From the NCBI RefSeq assembly GCF_900129765.1, contig NZ_FQWU01000002.1, positions 744,001-808,000 of the forward strand: 64,000 bases of DNA. The letters run 5' to 3'. A model generated the notes under the pieces. It had not been told where the DNA came from. It did not search any database and saw only the letters and a program-made list of their open reading frames with translations. The DNA comes from Massilia sp. CF038. GTDB taxonomy: Bacteria; Pseudomonadota; Gammaproteobacteria; Burkholderiales; Burkholderiaceae_D. This document shows positions 42,376 through 50,840 of this stretch, one piece after another. The first letter of the stretch is position 1; each line of letters starts with the position of its first letter. A program made the translations under genes and the position numbers.

Positions 42376-44245
42376 ACCTCAGCTGCTTCAGCGTGATCGC
42401 GCCTTTGCCGCTGGACCATCCGCCGAGGCCGAAGGAAATACTGGTGGCCCCGCCCTTCCAATAGAAATACTTCACGATCGTTTTGTTATGCGCTTGCGAG
42501 GTCGGAATGGCTAGCACCATCACCTTGCCGTGCAGCGAAATGTGCGCAGCGTGCTGAACCGGCTCTGCCGCAGCGACTTCCCAGTCCAGGGTCGCACGCA
42601 TTTGATAGTAGCCGGCAGGCAGGTCGACTGTTTGCGAGACCAGCGCCGCGTCTGTGTAGGTTGCCGAGCCCACGCGTCTCCCGGCCACGTCAAAGTCGGC
42701 ATTCCCGAACGTGGTGAAGGTCAAGCGTGTTTCGTCCAGCACGGGCGGCAGCACCGTCACCGCGATGTTCGCGGGCAGCACGTACTGTGCCTGCAGCGCC
42801 GGATTCTGACTCAACACGTCCTGCATCGAAATGGCGGCCGCGTCCTTGATGCGGGACCCGCGCACTGCACGCTGCATCTCGCCATACGGCGTGGCCAGTC
42901 CGGCGAGCAAGAGCAAGACCAGCGGTATGGTGCGCCAACTGTGCGCGGCGCAGACCAGCGCTTGCGCGCACAGCAAAGCCAGCACCGCCAGCGACGGGAT
43001 CGAGGCGCGCATCAGCAAATCATTGTAGGCGCCGCCACTGAACACACTTAGCAGCAACATAAAGCTGCAGAGAATGGCCACAATGCCCTTGCTGGCCGGG
43101 CGCAGCAACACCAGCGCGCATGCCAGCAGCAGGAATTCGAGCAGCACAAAGAGCACCCATACCACAGGTGAAAAGGCGTGCTTGTACCAGATCACATCAG
43201 GCGCATTCCACACGAAGCCGAACGGAATACCGCCCGCGCCCTGCGTCAGGAACAGGGCGCCAAGGACCAGCAGCACGGGCGCGGCAATCATGTTCGAGCG
43301 CGAAAAGAGCGCACGTACCCCAGTCGTGGCGCTTGCCCACAATAGCAGGGGCAGCAAGCCGATCGCGACAAAAGGCGACCAGATTGCTGCTGCCGCACCG
43401 ATCACGCCGGCATTGCGCACCCCCTGATGGGGAAAGCGGAACAGCAAGAGCGCGCCGAGCCAGCCGGCAATGGCGTGCTGGGGTGTCCAGAACAGGCTGG
43501 TGACCGCTGAGGGCAATTCGCCAAAATAGCTCCACCACTCGATGTGCATGGACGGCATCGGGCTGGATGGAAAGGCACCTGTAAAGTAAGTCCCGACAAT
43601 GTCAGCGCCGCTAAACAGCACAAAAATGAGCCCAAGCATGAGCGCGGCGCGGCTAGAGCGCGCTCTGGCATCAAATGCCAACAGCAAGCTCAGGTAGCAG
43701 CCAAGCGTGGTCCATGCAAAGATTGCCAGCGGCAAGACGGTGGCGCCGAAACACTTGGCAGCCAGGGCCGGCACCACATAGTACGCCAGCGAATAGCGCA
43801 AGGTCGCCATGCCATCGGCCACCAGGAACTGTGGCGGCCAGGCCTGCTCGCCCAGGGCATTGAAAATCGCGTAGTGCTTGTACCAGTCGATGTTTTCAGC
43901 AAAAGGCGGCATGGCGCCCGACATCCATGCCAGGATTATCGCCAGCAAAAGATAGGGCCAGGTACGGACCAGCGCACTGAGATTGAACGATGGGATCTGG
44001 CCCAACCGCCAGCCAGTCCAGAGGATTGCTGCAGTGGCAGCACCGGCCACCAGGATGGGGTAGCGGGTGAAGCAGGCCAGCACGATTGCAGACGGCAGCA
44101 ACAAATACAGGAATGCCACCATAAAAGGCCAGGTAACCGCCGTCTGCGCGGCGTGCCATGCTTTACCGTCTTGCGCCTGCTGTGCGGCGTCTGTCCCCAC
44201 ATCTGCTGTCGTTTCGGTCGTACTGGGGTGCCACATTGATAACAT
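42341..44245 (-). CDS. Large polytopic membrane protein with C-terminal soluble domain
   Basis: 634 residues. About ten to twelve membrane helices run from 35 to about 490, with Asp/Trp/His-rich loops (GAMPPFAENIDWYKHYAIFNAL, HIEWWSYFGELPSAVTSLFW) as seen in GT-C type membrane glycosyltransferases. The last 120 residues form a beta-rich extracytoplasmic domain. Members of this type transfer or handle lipid-linked sugars, but I do not recognise the exact family. The start could be the ATG at 44245 or 44236. The 3' end overlaps the convergent M48-type gene. Confidence 0.65.
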   Translation of the reverse strand: MLSMWHPSTTETTADVGTDAAQQAQDGKAWHAAQTAVTWPFMVAFLYLLLPSAIVLACFTRYPILVAGAATAAILWTGWRLGQIPSFNLSALVRTWPYLLLAIILAWMSGAMPPFAENIDWYKHYAIFNALGEQAWPPQFLVADGMATLRYSLAYYVVPALAAKCFGATVLPLAIFAWTTLGCYLSLLLAFDARARSSRAALMLGLIFVLFSGADIVGTYFTGAFPSSPMPSMHIEWWSYFGELPSAVTSLFWTPQHAIAGWLGALLLFRFPHQGVRNAGVIGAAAAIWSPFVAIGLLPLLLWASATTGVRALFSRSNMIAAPVLLVLGALFLTQGAGGIPFGFVWNAPDVIWYKHAFSPVVWVLFVLLEFLLLACALVLLRPASKGIVAILCSFMLLLSVFSGGAYNDLLMRASIPSLAVLALLCAQALVCAAHSWRTIPLVLLLLAGLATPYGEMQRAVRGSRIKDAAAISMQDVLSQNPALQAQYVLPANIAVTVLPPVLDETRLTFTTFGNADFDVAGRRVGSATYTDAALVSQTVDLPAGYYQMRATLDWEVAAAEPVQHAAHISLHGKVMVLAIPTSQAHNKTIVKYFYWKGGATSISFGLGGWSSGKGAITLKQLRFSPALPPAARR

Positions 44246-44328
44246 TATGTCGAAGAGTATAAGACGGCGCCCATGCGCAAGGGGAGAAGCGTACCACGCC
44301 AGGACGCACATTTGCCATCAGGGAAATG

Positions 44329-44349
44329 CCGCAGCGGCCGGCGCTGCGG
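44329..44349. terminator. Hairpin after the thioesterase gene
   Basis: Stem CCGCAGCG (44329-44336) with CGCTGCGG (44342-44349), loop GCCGG, 20 bases after the thioesterase stop on the minus strand. No T-run follows. Confidence 0.45.
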
Positions 44350-44369
44350 ACACGCCGTCTGCGCGAACC

Positions 44370-44861
44370 CTACTTGCGGTGCAGCGCCTGGCGCGACAAC
44401 TTGCGCTGCTCGGCCTTGGCCCAGCGCGCACGTTGTTCATCATTGGCCGGTTCCAGCGTCGGAACGCGGACAGGTCTGCGTTCGGAATCGACCGCGACCA
44501 TGGTGAAGTAGCAGCTATTGGCGTGACGAACGGTACGCTGCTGAATGTTTTCAGTCACCACGCGGATGCCCACTTCCATCGAACTGTTGCCTGTGTAATT
44601 GATCGAAGCGAGGAAGGTCACCAGTTCGCCCACATGGATCGGCTGCAAGAACATGACCTGATCCACCGACAGCGTCACCACATAGCTGCCGGAGTAGCGG
44701 CTGGCGCACGCGTAGGCAACGCTGTCGAGGTATTTCAGAATCGTCCCGCCGTGCACATTGCCGGAAAAATTGGCCATGTCCGGCGTCATCAAGACCGTCA
44801 TCGTCAATTCATTGGCCAGCCAGCCACGCGGTGTCGGCTGTTCGGTTTGCGTGTCGCTCAT
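44370..44861 (-). CDS. Acyl-CoA thioesterase, hotdog fold (YciA/BACH type)
   Basis: 163 residues. The hotdog signature is clear: TVLMTPDMANFSGNVHGGTILKYLDSVAYACASRYSG, with N and H near the catalytic site, then VDQVMFLQPIHVGELVTFLASINYTGNSSMEVGIRV. It hydrolyses acyl-CoA to acid and CoA in the cytosol. AAGGGG lies 5 bases before the ATG. It is divergent from the TetR gene 114 bases away, and the TetR operator could also control it. Confidence 0.92.
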   Translation of the reverse strand: MSDTQTEQPTPRGWLANELTMTVLMTPDMANFSGNVHGGTILKYLDSVAYACASRYSGSYVVTLSVDQVMFLQPIHVGELVTFLASINYTGNSSMEVGIRVVTENIQQRTVRHANSCYFTMVAVDSERRPVRVPTLEPANDEQRARWAKAEQRKLSRQALHRK

Positions 44862-44939
44862 GTGGCCCCTTCGTCAGCGGTGTTCGATTCGGTAGTGCAA
44901 TTCTAGCCGAAGACAGGCACAACACTTGCCGATCATCAT

Positions 44940-44974
44940 TTGACAGCGGCAAATAGAATCTGTATTCTATTTGG
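44940..44974 (+). promoter_or_regulatory. TetR promoter with overlapping operator
   Basis: TTGACA (44940-44945), a 17-base spacer and TATTCT (44963-44968) make a strong promoter. The perfect inverted repeat AAATAGAAT (44951-44959) and ATTCTATTT (44964-44972) covers the -10 box. A start about 7 bases after the -10 box falls at or next to the ATG at 44975, and there is no ribosome binding site, so the message may be leaderless. Repression by its own product is the natural reading. Confidence 0.8.
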
Positions 44975-45583
44975 ATGGTCAGACTCGCTAAATTTTCCGA
45001 AGACAGCATCATCCAGGCGTCGATCGAGGTGGTCGCGCATTGTGGCGTGAGCGCGGTATCGATTGCCGCCATTGCCAGCAAGGCTGGCGCCCCCACCGGC
45101 TCGGTTTATCACCGCTTCGAGTCACGCGGCGCCATCCTGGCCCGCTCCTGGCTGCGCGTGAAGGCCGACTTCCGTACCGAGGTCGCGTGTCACTGGTCGG
45201 ACGGACAGACCTGGTCAGCCGTCTCGGCATTATTGGGATGGTGCCGCCGGAAACCGCTGTACGCCAAGTTTCTGCTGCAATGCGAGGACTTCCCCGTATT
45301 TAACGAGCCCTTGTCTGGCGAACTCCATGCCGCACTCGAAGCCGAGCAGGACGCACTGGACCTGTGTTTCCGGCAGTGCCTGCGCGAGCTGCAAAAACAG
45401 GGCCTGGACAGCGACGGTGACGCGGAAGCGGTGTTGCGCTTTACCTTGTTCGCATCGCCCATTGCCATGATCAAACCCTACCTGCTGCAAGACTTGCCTG
45501 TTCCAGCGCGCATCGACGACGTCCTGCGTGCATCGCACGATGCCGTACTGGCTTCCCTGGCCGCCGAAACGGCCTCACTTTAA
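44975..45583 (+). CDS. TetR-family transcriptional regulator
   Basis: 202 residues. The N-terminal helix-turn-helix (about 10-55) shows IIQASIEVVAHCGVSAVSIAAIASKAGAPTGSVYHRFESRGAIL. The C-terminal ligand-binding part is helical and not assigned. The gene begins inside its own operator-promoter, and it may also control the divergent thioesterase, in which case an acyl-CoA or fatty-acid ligand is possible. Map follows 11 bases after its stop and may be read from the same promoter. Confidence 0.9.
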   Translation: MVRLAKFSEDSIIQASIEVVAHCGVSAVSIAAIASKAGAPTGSVYHRFESRGAILARSWLRVKADFRTEVACHWSDGQTWSAVSALLGWCRRKPLYAKFLLQCEDFPVFNEPLSGELHAALEAEQDALDLCFRQCLRELQKQGLDSDGDAEAVLRFTLFASPIAMIKPYLLQDLPVPARIDDVLRASHDAVLASLAAETASL

Positions 45584-45594
45584 GATCAACACGG

Positions 45595-46404
45595 ATGCGA
45601 CTTTCTACTCAAAAAGATTACGGCAAACCGATCCGGCTGCACGATGCCGAGCATTTCGAACACATGCGTATCGCCGGCCGCATTGCCGCGGACACGCTGG
45701 ACCACATTGCACCGTACGTGCGCCCCGGCATCACCACGGCCGAGCTGGACCGCATTTGCGAAGCCTTCATGCGCGCTGCCGGCAGCATACCGGCGACCAT
45801 TGATTACCACGGCTACAAGCACGCCAGCTGCATTTCGGTCAATCACGTGGTCACCCACGGCGTGCCATCGGAAACCAAGGTGTTGAAGGCGGGCGACATC
45901 GTCAACATTGACGTCACGCCCAAGATTGAAGGCAACTGGCACGGCGACACCAGCCGCACCTTCATGGTGGGCGAGGTCTCAATTCTGGCCGCACGCCTGG
46001 TCGACGTGGCGTACAAAGCCATGATGGCCGGCGTGGCGCTGGTCAAGCCAGGCACCACCCTGGGCGACATTGGTGCGGAAATCGACAGCGTGATCCGCGC
46101 GGCCCGTTTCTCGTCGGTACGCGATTTTTGCGGGCATGGCGTGGGCCAGATTTTTCATGACACGCCGCAAGTGGTCCACCAGGGCAAGCGCGGCACCGGC
46201 ATCGTGCTGGAGCCAGGCATGTTCTTCACCATCGAGCCGATGGTCAATGCCGGCGGCTACCAGGTGAAAGTCCTGGGTGACAAATGGACCACGGTGACCA
46301 AAGACCATTCCCTGTCGGCACAGTTCGAACACACGGTGGGCGTCACCGAAGATGGCGTGGAGATCTTTACCTTGTCTGCCAAAGAAAGAGCTGAACGCCA
46401 ATAA
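45595..46404 (+). CDS. map: Type I methionine aminopeptidase
   Basis: 269 residues. It removes the N-terminal Met from nascent proteins in the cytosol. All five metal ligands are present: D106 in NIDV, D118 in WHGDTSRTF, H181 in CGHGVGQ, E214 in FFTIEPM and E245 in AQFEHTVGV. The spacing D106-D118 is one residue longer than in the E. coli enzyme (NIDVTPKIEGNWHGD). Genomes of this group often carry several map copies; this one is not next to rpsB, so it is probably a paralogue. It follows tetR by 11 bases. Confidence 0.92.
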   Translation: MRLSTQKDYGKPIRLHDAEHFEHMRIAGRIAADTLDHIAPYVRPGITTAELDRICEAFMRAAGSIPATIDYHGYKHASCISVNHVVTHGVPSETKVLKAGDIVNIDVTPKIEGNWHGDTSRTFMVGEVSILAARLVDVAYKAMMAGVALVKPGTTLGDIGAEIDSVIRAARFSSVRDFCGHGVGQIFHDTPQVVHQGKRGTGIVLEPGMFFTIEPMVNAGGYQVKVLGDKWTTVTKDHSLSAQFEHTVGVTEDGVEIFTLSAKERAERQ

Positions 46405-46422
46405 CACGCGTCGAAGCCAGCC

Positions 46423-46905
46423 TTACTTGCCTGCGCGCGCTTTTTCGATCGCGGCAATGTCGATCTTTTTCATGGTCATCATGGCCTGGAAGGCGCGGCT
46501 GGCCACGGCAGGATCTTTGTCGGTGATGGCCTCGACCAGGACGCGCGGCGTGATCTGCCAGGACAAACCCCAGCGGTCCTTGCACCAGCCGCACTCGCTT
46601 TCCTGGCCGCCATTGCTGACAATGGCGTTCCACAAGCGGTCCGTCTCGGCCTGGTCATCAGTGGCGATCTGGAAGGAAAACGCTTCGCTGTGCTTGAAAT
46701 GGGGTCCGCCGTTCAAGCCGATGCACGGGATGCCAGCGACCGTGAATTCCACCGTCAGCACATCGCCCTGCTTGCCATCAGGATAGTCACCTGGCGCGCG
46801 GTGGATCGCATGCACTGCACTGTCAGGAAAAGTTTCGGCATAAAATCGGGCGGCGTCCACCGCATCGCGTTCGTACCACAGGCAAATCGTGTTCTTGCTG
46901 GTCAT
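46423..46905 (-). CDS. VOC-superfamily protein (PhnB/3-demethylubiquinone type)
   Basis: 160 residues with the two-half VOC fold: ICLWYERDAVDAARFYAETFPDSAV, then FTVAGIPCIGLNGGPHFKHSEAFSFQIATDDQAE and NGGQESECGWCKDRWGLSWQITPRVL. The family contains glyoxalase-like enzymes of unknown substrate, often annotated as 3-demethylubiquinone 3-methyltransferase without proof. GAGGAG lies 8 bases before the ATG at 46905. It converges with map. Confidence 0.88.
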   Translation of the reverse strand: MTSKNTICLWYERDAVDAARFYAETFPDSAVHAIHRAPGDYPDGKQGDVLTVEFTVAGIPCIGLNGGPHFKHSEAFSFQIATDDQAETDRLWNAIVSNGGQESECGWCKDRWGLSWQITPRVLVEAITDKDPAVASRAFQAMMTMKKIDIAAIEKARAGK

Positions 46906-46983
46906 TTTCGGTCTCCTCAAGTTTGCAATGCAGGACCTCGGCCCAGCAGTGTCGCATATCCCACCACACCGTCGCGCACCGGA

Positions 46984-48756
46984 TCAGGGTGTCGGCGGTG
47001 GCGGCGCCACCGGCCCGGGCGGAACCGGAACGGCAGGCACACTCGGCGCCGGGGTACCTACCGTGATGGTAGTCTCGGCAAAGTTACTCGCATTTCCCGC
47101 GCGCACAGTTACCGTGCCTGCCTGCGTGCCGGGGGTGAACACGCCCCGCTGCGTAATGCTGCAGCCCAGGTTCGGCGAACGAACGCTGAAGACCGTACTG
47201 GACCTGCCGCCCTCTTTCTCGACCGTCACAGTCGACGTGGTGGGCGTGGGCCGGGGCCCGCCGCGCACGCGCGCTGGCGTGACTGGCACGGCATTGGGCG
47301 TGGCGACAATATTGCGGAACACGGCCGGCCCGACGTAATCTTCGACCACCTCGGGGCCGGTCGCGCCTGGATTGGCGCTGGTGACGGCCTTGATGTGACC
47401 GCCCCGCTCTTCCAATGCGCGCCGGTGGGTCGTGCGCGCCACCGGCGTGGCGCCGTAGGTCCGGCTGGGATAGCTCAGATTGTGGAAAGTCTGCACGATC
47501 AAACTGGCTTGCGGCAGTGTGAGGGCGGGCGTCGGATTGGACGCGTTCATCACGAATGGCCCGGCGTCGACATTGTGGCCGAAGCTGACATGATCGAGTG
47601 CGACCATGGTGGCCGACGCATTGAGGTCCCAGCCTTTGGTCGCATCGTCCGGATCGTGGATGCCCACCACCAGCGGGCCAAACGGGGTCTGCACCGTGAG
47701 CTGCTGGCCTACCCCGCCGTCAAAGCGCTCGTTGACATGGGCACGGTTGAGCGTGCTGGCAGTCCCAGCGGCGGTAAACGTCTGAAAGAAATGGCCGCCG
47801 TAGAGGCCGCGCGCGTTGGCGGCAGTACCAGTCGTGCCGCCAATTCCGGTGGGAATGGCCGTGAATGTGAACGGCGCAGTTCGCATGGAGGTTGCCGTAT
47901 CGCCGTTCGGCAGAGTCAGCAACTGATTTACCACGACGTGGGCTGTGCCCCCTGGCTGCGCCGCGGCCACCGTGATGATCCCTGCGGCGTCGATCGTCGT
48001 GCCGGTATCGATTGCCGCCGTGTCACCCACCAGGGAAAAGGTCAGGCCGCTTGCGCTGGCTGGCGTGGTCACGGTATTGAACGCCAGCCCCGCTTCCGGC
48101 GGCACGGTCACGCGCCGCTCATTGACCGTGGCATCCGTGAGCTGGCCCGCTGCCCCGGGGGTGCGAAACAGCGCAGGCGCGGCCGCCGGCGCTGGACTGG
48201 ATGGCGCCAGCTGGCCGTCGGATACCGCCACCGCGTGCCGCTCGGCGGGCTCGCCAGGCGTACTGATCCGCAAATCGCCTGTAGGTGCCGCGGCGCCTTG
48301 CGGCGCGGCTGCGGCATGGGTCAGCTCATGCGTGAGCAAACGACGCCCTTGCGCCGATGCGGGATCGAAACGCCCCGCAGAAAACACGATCTGCCGCCCG
48401 ACCGTATAGGCATCGGCGGCAACGGCCTGCGCCGACGCGCTGGCGCTGGCATCGGTGTGGATACGCACATCGGCAAATTGATGGCCAAGCATCGTCTCGG
48501 CCTCGCGCCGCACCTCCAGCGGCAGTGGCCGGCCCTGTCCGCGCAAGACCTCGTGCACCAGGGCGGGCGCGATCGCGGGCCCGGCACCGGCCGCGTGACG
48601 ATGCAAGGTATGGGAGCGTGGGGTGACAGGTATACGGCTGAAATCAAACGGCGCTGGTGGTTCTGCCATTGTGTGGGCGCTGGTGTACTGGCTGGCGACT
48701 GGCGGCGCCGCTACAGGCTGCGCTGCGGATACCGGTTTCGGCGCGTGGATGCGCAT
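46984..48756 (-). CDS. DUF4157 (eCIS-core) protein
   Basis: 590 residues, no signal peptide. An Ala/Pro-rich start precedes DUF4157 (about 63-148; LVHEVLRGQGRPLPLEVRREAETMLG, FADVRIHTD, LLTHELTHA), with the metal-type motif H143-E144-x-x-H147. The DUF4157 domain is linked to extracellular contractile injection systems, where it occurs in cargo or toxin proteins. The rest is beta-rich, partly Ig-like (about 200-300), with a His-containing middle (LDHVSFGHNVDAGPFVMN) and a Pro-rich C-terminal tail ending APPPPTP. No eCIS gene is near, so its carrier, if any, is elsewhere. AGGGAG precedes the ATG. Confidence 0.82.
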   Translation of the reverse strand: MRIHAPKPVSAAQPVAAPPVASQYTSAHTMAEPPAPFDFSRIPVTPRSHTLHRHAAGAGPAIAPALVHEVLRGQGRPLPLEVRREAETMLGHQFADVRIHTDASASASAQAVAADAYTVGRQIVFSAGRFDPASAQGRRLLTHELTHAAAAPQGAAAPTGDLRISTPGEPAERHAVAVSDGQLAPSSPAPAAAPALFRTPGAAGQLTDATVNERRVTVPPEAGLAFNTVTTPASASGLTFSLVGDTAAIDTGTTIDAAGIITVAAAQPGGTAHVVVNQLLTLPNGDTATSMRTAPFTFTAIPTGIGGTTGTAANARGLYGGHFFQTFTAAGTASTLNRAHVNERFDGGVGQQLTVQTPFGPLVVGIHDPDDATKGWDLNASATMVALDHVSFGHNVDAGPFVMNASNPTPALTLPQASLIVQTFHNLSYPSRTYGATPVARTTHRRALEERGGHIKAVTSANPGATGPEVVEDYVGPAVFRNIVATPNAVPVTPARVRGGPRPTPTTSTVTVEKEGGRSSTVFSVRSPNLGCSITQRGVFTPGTQAGTVTVRAGNASNFAETTITVGTPAPSVPAVPVPPGPVAPPPPTP

Positions 48757-48889
48757 CGCTGAACTCCCTGGGTGGATCGTTCAATCTTCCGCAGGCAAAA
48801 TCCGGATCATGTCCCGAAGGTTGCGATCAGCGCCGGCGCCTAAACCTTTACATTAAAGCAAAACTTTGCCGATGGCTAGCAGTTCGTGG

Positions 48890-49156
48890 TCAGCGCTGCT
48901 GCTTGCGGCCCTTGGACCAATAGGAAAACGCTTCTTCATAGACTTCGACGTCGATCTCGGCAACGCGCTCCTGCAGCTTGCCTTGTACATCCGCCACGGC
49001 CTTGTTGTACACCACGGGCCCAATCTCCGTCAAAAAAAACGACAGCAGGGAGCCTGCCTCCAGGCTGCCGACCGGCTCGTCCATGTTTTCGGTGAAGTAG
49101 CGTTGAATGGACGCGATCGCCTGCTTGGTCGCGTCGGAAGAAATGTCGATGGGCAT
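48890..49156 (-). CDS. DUF2164 family protein
   Basis: 88 residues, all helical: AIASIQRYFTENMDEPVGSLEAGSLLSFFLTEIGPVVYNKAVADV and VEVYEEAFSYW match DUF2164. Small, cytoplasmic, function unknown. It stands alone, 133 bases downstream of the DUF4157 gene start. Confidence 0.85.
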   Translation of the reverse strand: MPIDISSDATKQAIASIQRYFTENMDEPVGSLEAGSLLSFFLTEIGPVVYNKAVADVQGKLQERVAEIDVEVYEEAFSYWSKGRKQQR

Positions 49157-49296
49157 GTGCGGCTCGGTTGTTCGTCAGGAAAAACCGATTGTGCCCCGTT
49201 CGCCTGCAAAGAACCAGTCTAGGCAAGTGGAAAAATTTCTGAGCAAATCACCTCCGCGATACGGCCCTGCAAGCAGCAGGACCGCACCCCGGCAAG

Positions 49297-50469
49297 TTAC
49301 GGATTGATCAGCGGTCCAACGCCATTGGCGAAAGGCCAGCCTTGCGCTTCATCGGTATTGATCTGCCAGTCGAAACCACCGCGAATGTCGGGATGGTTGG
49401 CCTTGACCTGCTTCCAGGTGGTGATTGCCTGCTCACGCGTCATGTAATTGGTGACGTTGTTGATGCCGAAACCGACCACAACACGGTTCGCGCCCAGCAG
49501 ATTGACCCACTGGCGGACATTGTCGACCACATAGGCAGGCTGGTTCAGGCCGGGGCCGTCGTAATACTGCGGCGCGGCATAGTCAAGCGCACCGGCGGCG
49601 ACCATCGCACGGCAGAATTCCTTGTCCACATTATTCCAAGGCGCGGGTGGCGCGGAAATGATAAAGCCGGGGAACAGGCGTTTGAGTTCCAGGCTGATCC
49701 AGATCATTTCGCTGGTGTCCGGTGCCTGGCTGCCTTCAAAGGTGTTCCAGTCCATGCCGTCAATCCCGCCCAGCTGGCGATAGATTGCCGCGATGCTGTT
49801 GACGAAGGTCTGCGATTTGGCACGGTTGGGGAAGCTCATGCCGTTACCGGCGCCGCCGACGGACAGAATGATCTTGCGGCCCTGCGTGCTGCGCGCGTAC
49901 TGGATATCGGCATTCAGATTGCTGGCAGCGCCGCGGCCATTGCCTGGCGCGCTCCACGTGACAGCGCCGGTGGTGCCTGGCGCACCGCCGACCGGGGTGG
50001 CTGCAAACAGGTAAATCAGGTTGTAGCGCGGGTTAATGTCGCGAATGCGCAGCGGCGACGGCGTCCAGTTTGGATAGTAGCCGGCAACGATCTTCTTGGC
50101 GCTCGGCACAACACAGCTGAATGGCTGCCAGTACCAGGTGGAGATGGTCGGCGTGGTGCCGTCGCTGCCATTGCCGGCCACCTGCACGACTTTGTAATAC
50201 TGGCCGTTCGGCTGGTACAGCACAACGGTGCCGAGCGGATAGTTAATGCCGGGCGCCCAAATCACCGCATTGCAGCCGGCCGCTGCCGCCGTGCTTGCGC
50301 CTGCGGCCAGATCAACGCTTGTGCCGGCAGCGGCGGCAACCGCGCTCGACTCCACCCTCGCCTTCTGAATCGGGGCGTTGGCGCTCTTTGGATCGTCTTG
50401 CGATCCACCACAAGCGATCAGGAGTGCGCCCATCACTGCCATGCCCAGGTAAGTGCGTATTTTTCTCAT
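49297..50469 (-). CDS. GH18 chitinase-like lipoprotein with chitin-binding domain
   Basis: 390 residues. Lipoprotein signal LLIACGG (Cys20). A CBM5/12-type domain (about 66-120; WAPGINYPLGTVVLYQPNGQYYKVVQ, WYWQPFSC) is followed by a GH18 domain (about 127-390) with KIVAGYYPNW, ILSVGG (203-206) and IDGMDWNTFEG (D237, D240, N242, E245). The usual catalytic motif is DxxDxDxE; here the third Asp is Asn and Glu is one residue further on. It would act on chitin or a related GlcNAc polymer outside the cell. GGAG precedes the ATG at 50469; a LacI-type operator lies upstream. Confidence 0.82.
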   Translation of the reverse strand: MRKIRTYLGMAVMGALLIACGGSQDDPKSANAPIQKARVESSAVAAAAGTSVDLAAGASTAAAAGCNAVIWAPGINYPLGTVVLYQPNGQYYKVVQVAGNGSDGTTPTISTWYWQPFSCVVPSAKKIVAGYYPNWTPSPLRIRDINPRYNLIYLFAATPVGGAPGTTGAVTWSAPGNGRGAASNLNADIQYARSTQGRKIILSVGGAGNGMSFPNRAKSQTFVNSIAAIYRQLGGIDGMDWNTFEGSQAPDTSEMIWISLELKRLFPGFIISAPPAPWNNVDKEFCRAMVAAGALDYAAPQYYDGPGLNQPAYVVDNVRQWVNLLGANRVVVGFGINNVTNYMTREQAITTWKQVKANHPDIRGGFDWQINTDEAQGWPFANGVGPLINP

Positions 50470-50502
50470 TTTGACTCCGTGAAAACAACGATTGATCAGA
50501 AT

Positions 50503-50553
50503 ATGGAACCGATTCCATTTCTGCAGTATCACTGTCTATTTCAGCTCGGTCAA
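50503..50553 (-). promoter_or_regulatory. Chitinase promoter with LacI-type operator
   Basis: On the minus strand, TTGACC (50553-50548), a 17-base spacer and GATACT (50530-50525) form a promoter. Just after it lies ATGGAACCGATTCCAT (50503-50518), a near-perfect palindrome of the TGGAAnCGnTTCCA kind bound by LacI-family sugar repressors. Placement at about +1 to +15 fits repression. Confidence 0.6.
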
Positions 50554-50840
50554 CGGGCGCGCAGGCAAGATAAATTGGGGGATAGGAAGAAAAGATGGAG
50601 GCAGAGTACTGGACTTGATTTTCTGGTATCGCAGGAAAAGGCCAGCAGGAATTGAACAAAAAGAAAGCGACAGGACCACTTGCAAGATTGGCCTGGCACT
50701 TGAGTCATTTCACGAGGCGCTCCCTGCCCCACCAGGCGACGGTGGCCATACCACTTGCGCGGGGAACAGAAGGACATCGAAGATGTCTTCGAGAAACTCG
50801 TCGGGCAGAACGCGAAAATTATTTGTCAAACGCCCGCAGC
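50554..50840. other. Intergenic stretch with no feature seen
   Basis: About 290 bases upstream of the chitinase promoter and downstream of the cupin gene. Reading frames are short and have no homology that I can see; no hairpin or repeat stands out. Confidence 0.5.

Noticed and set aside
46690-48762. A 690-codon plus-strand reading frame opposite the DUF4157 gene.
   Set aside because: It is Arg/Gly/His-rich with no recognisable domain, as expected for the antisense of a GC-rich gene. The minus-strand gene has a good start and domain.
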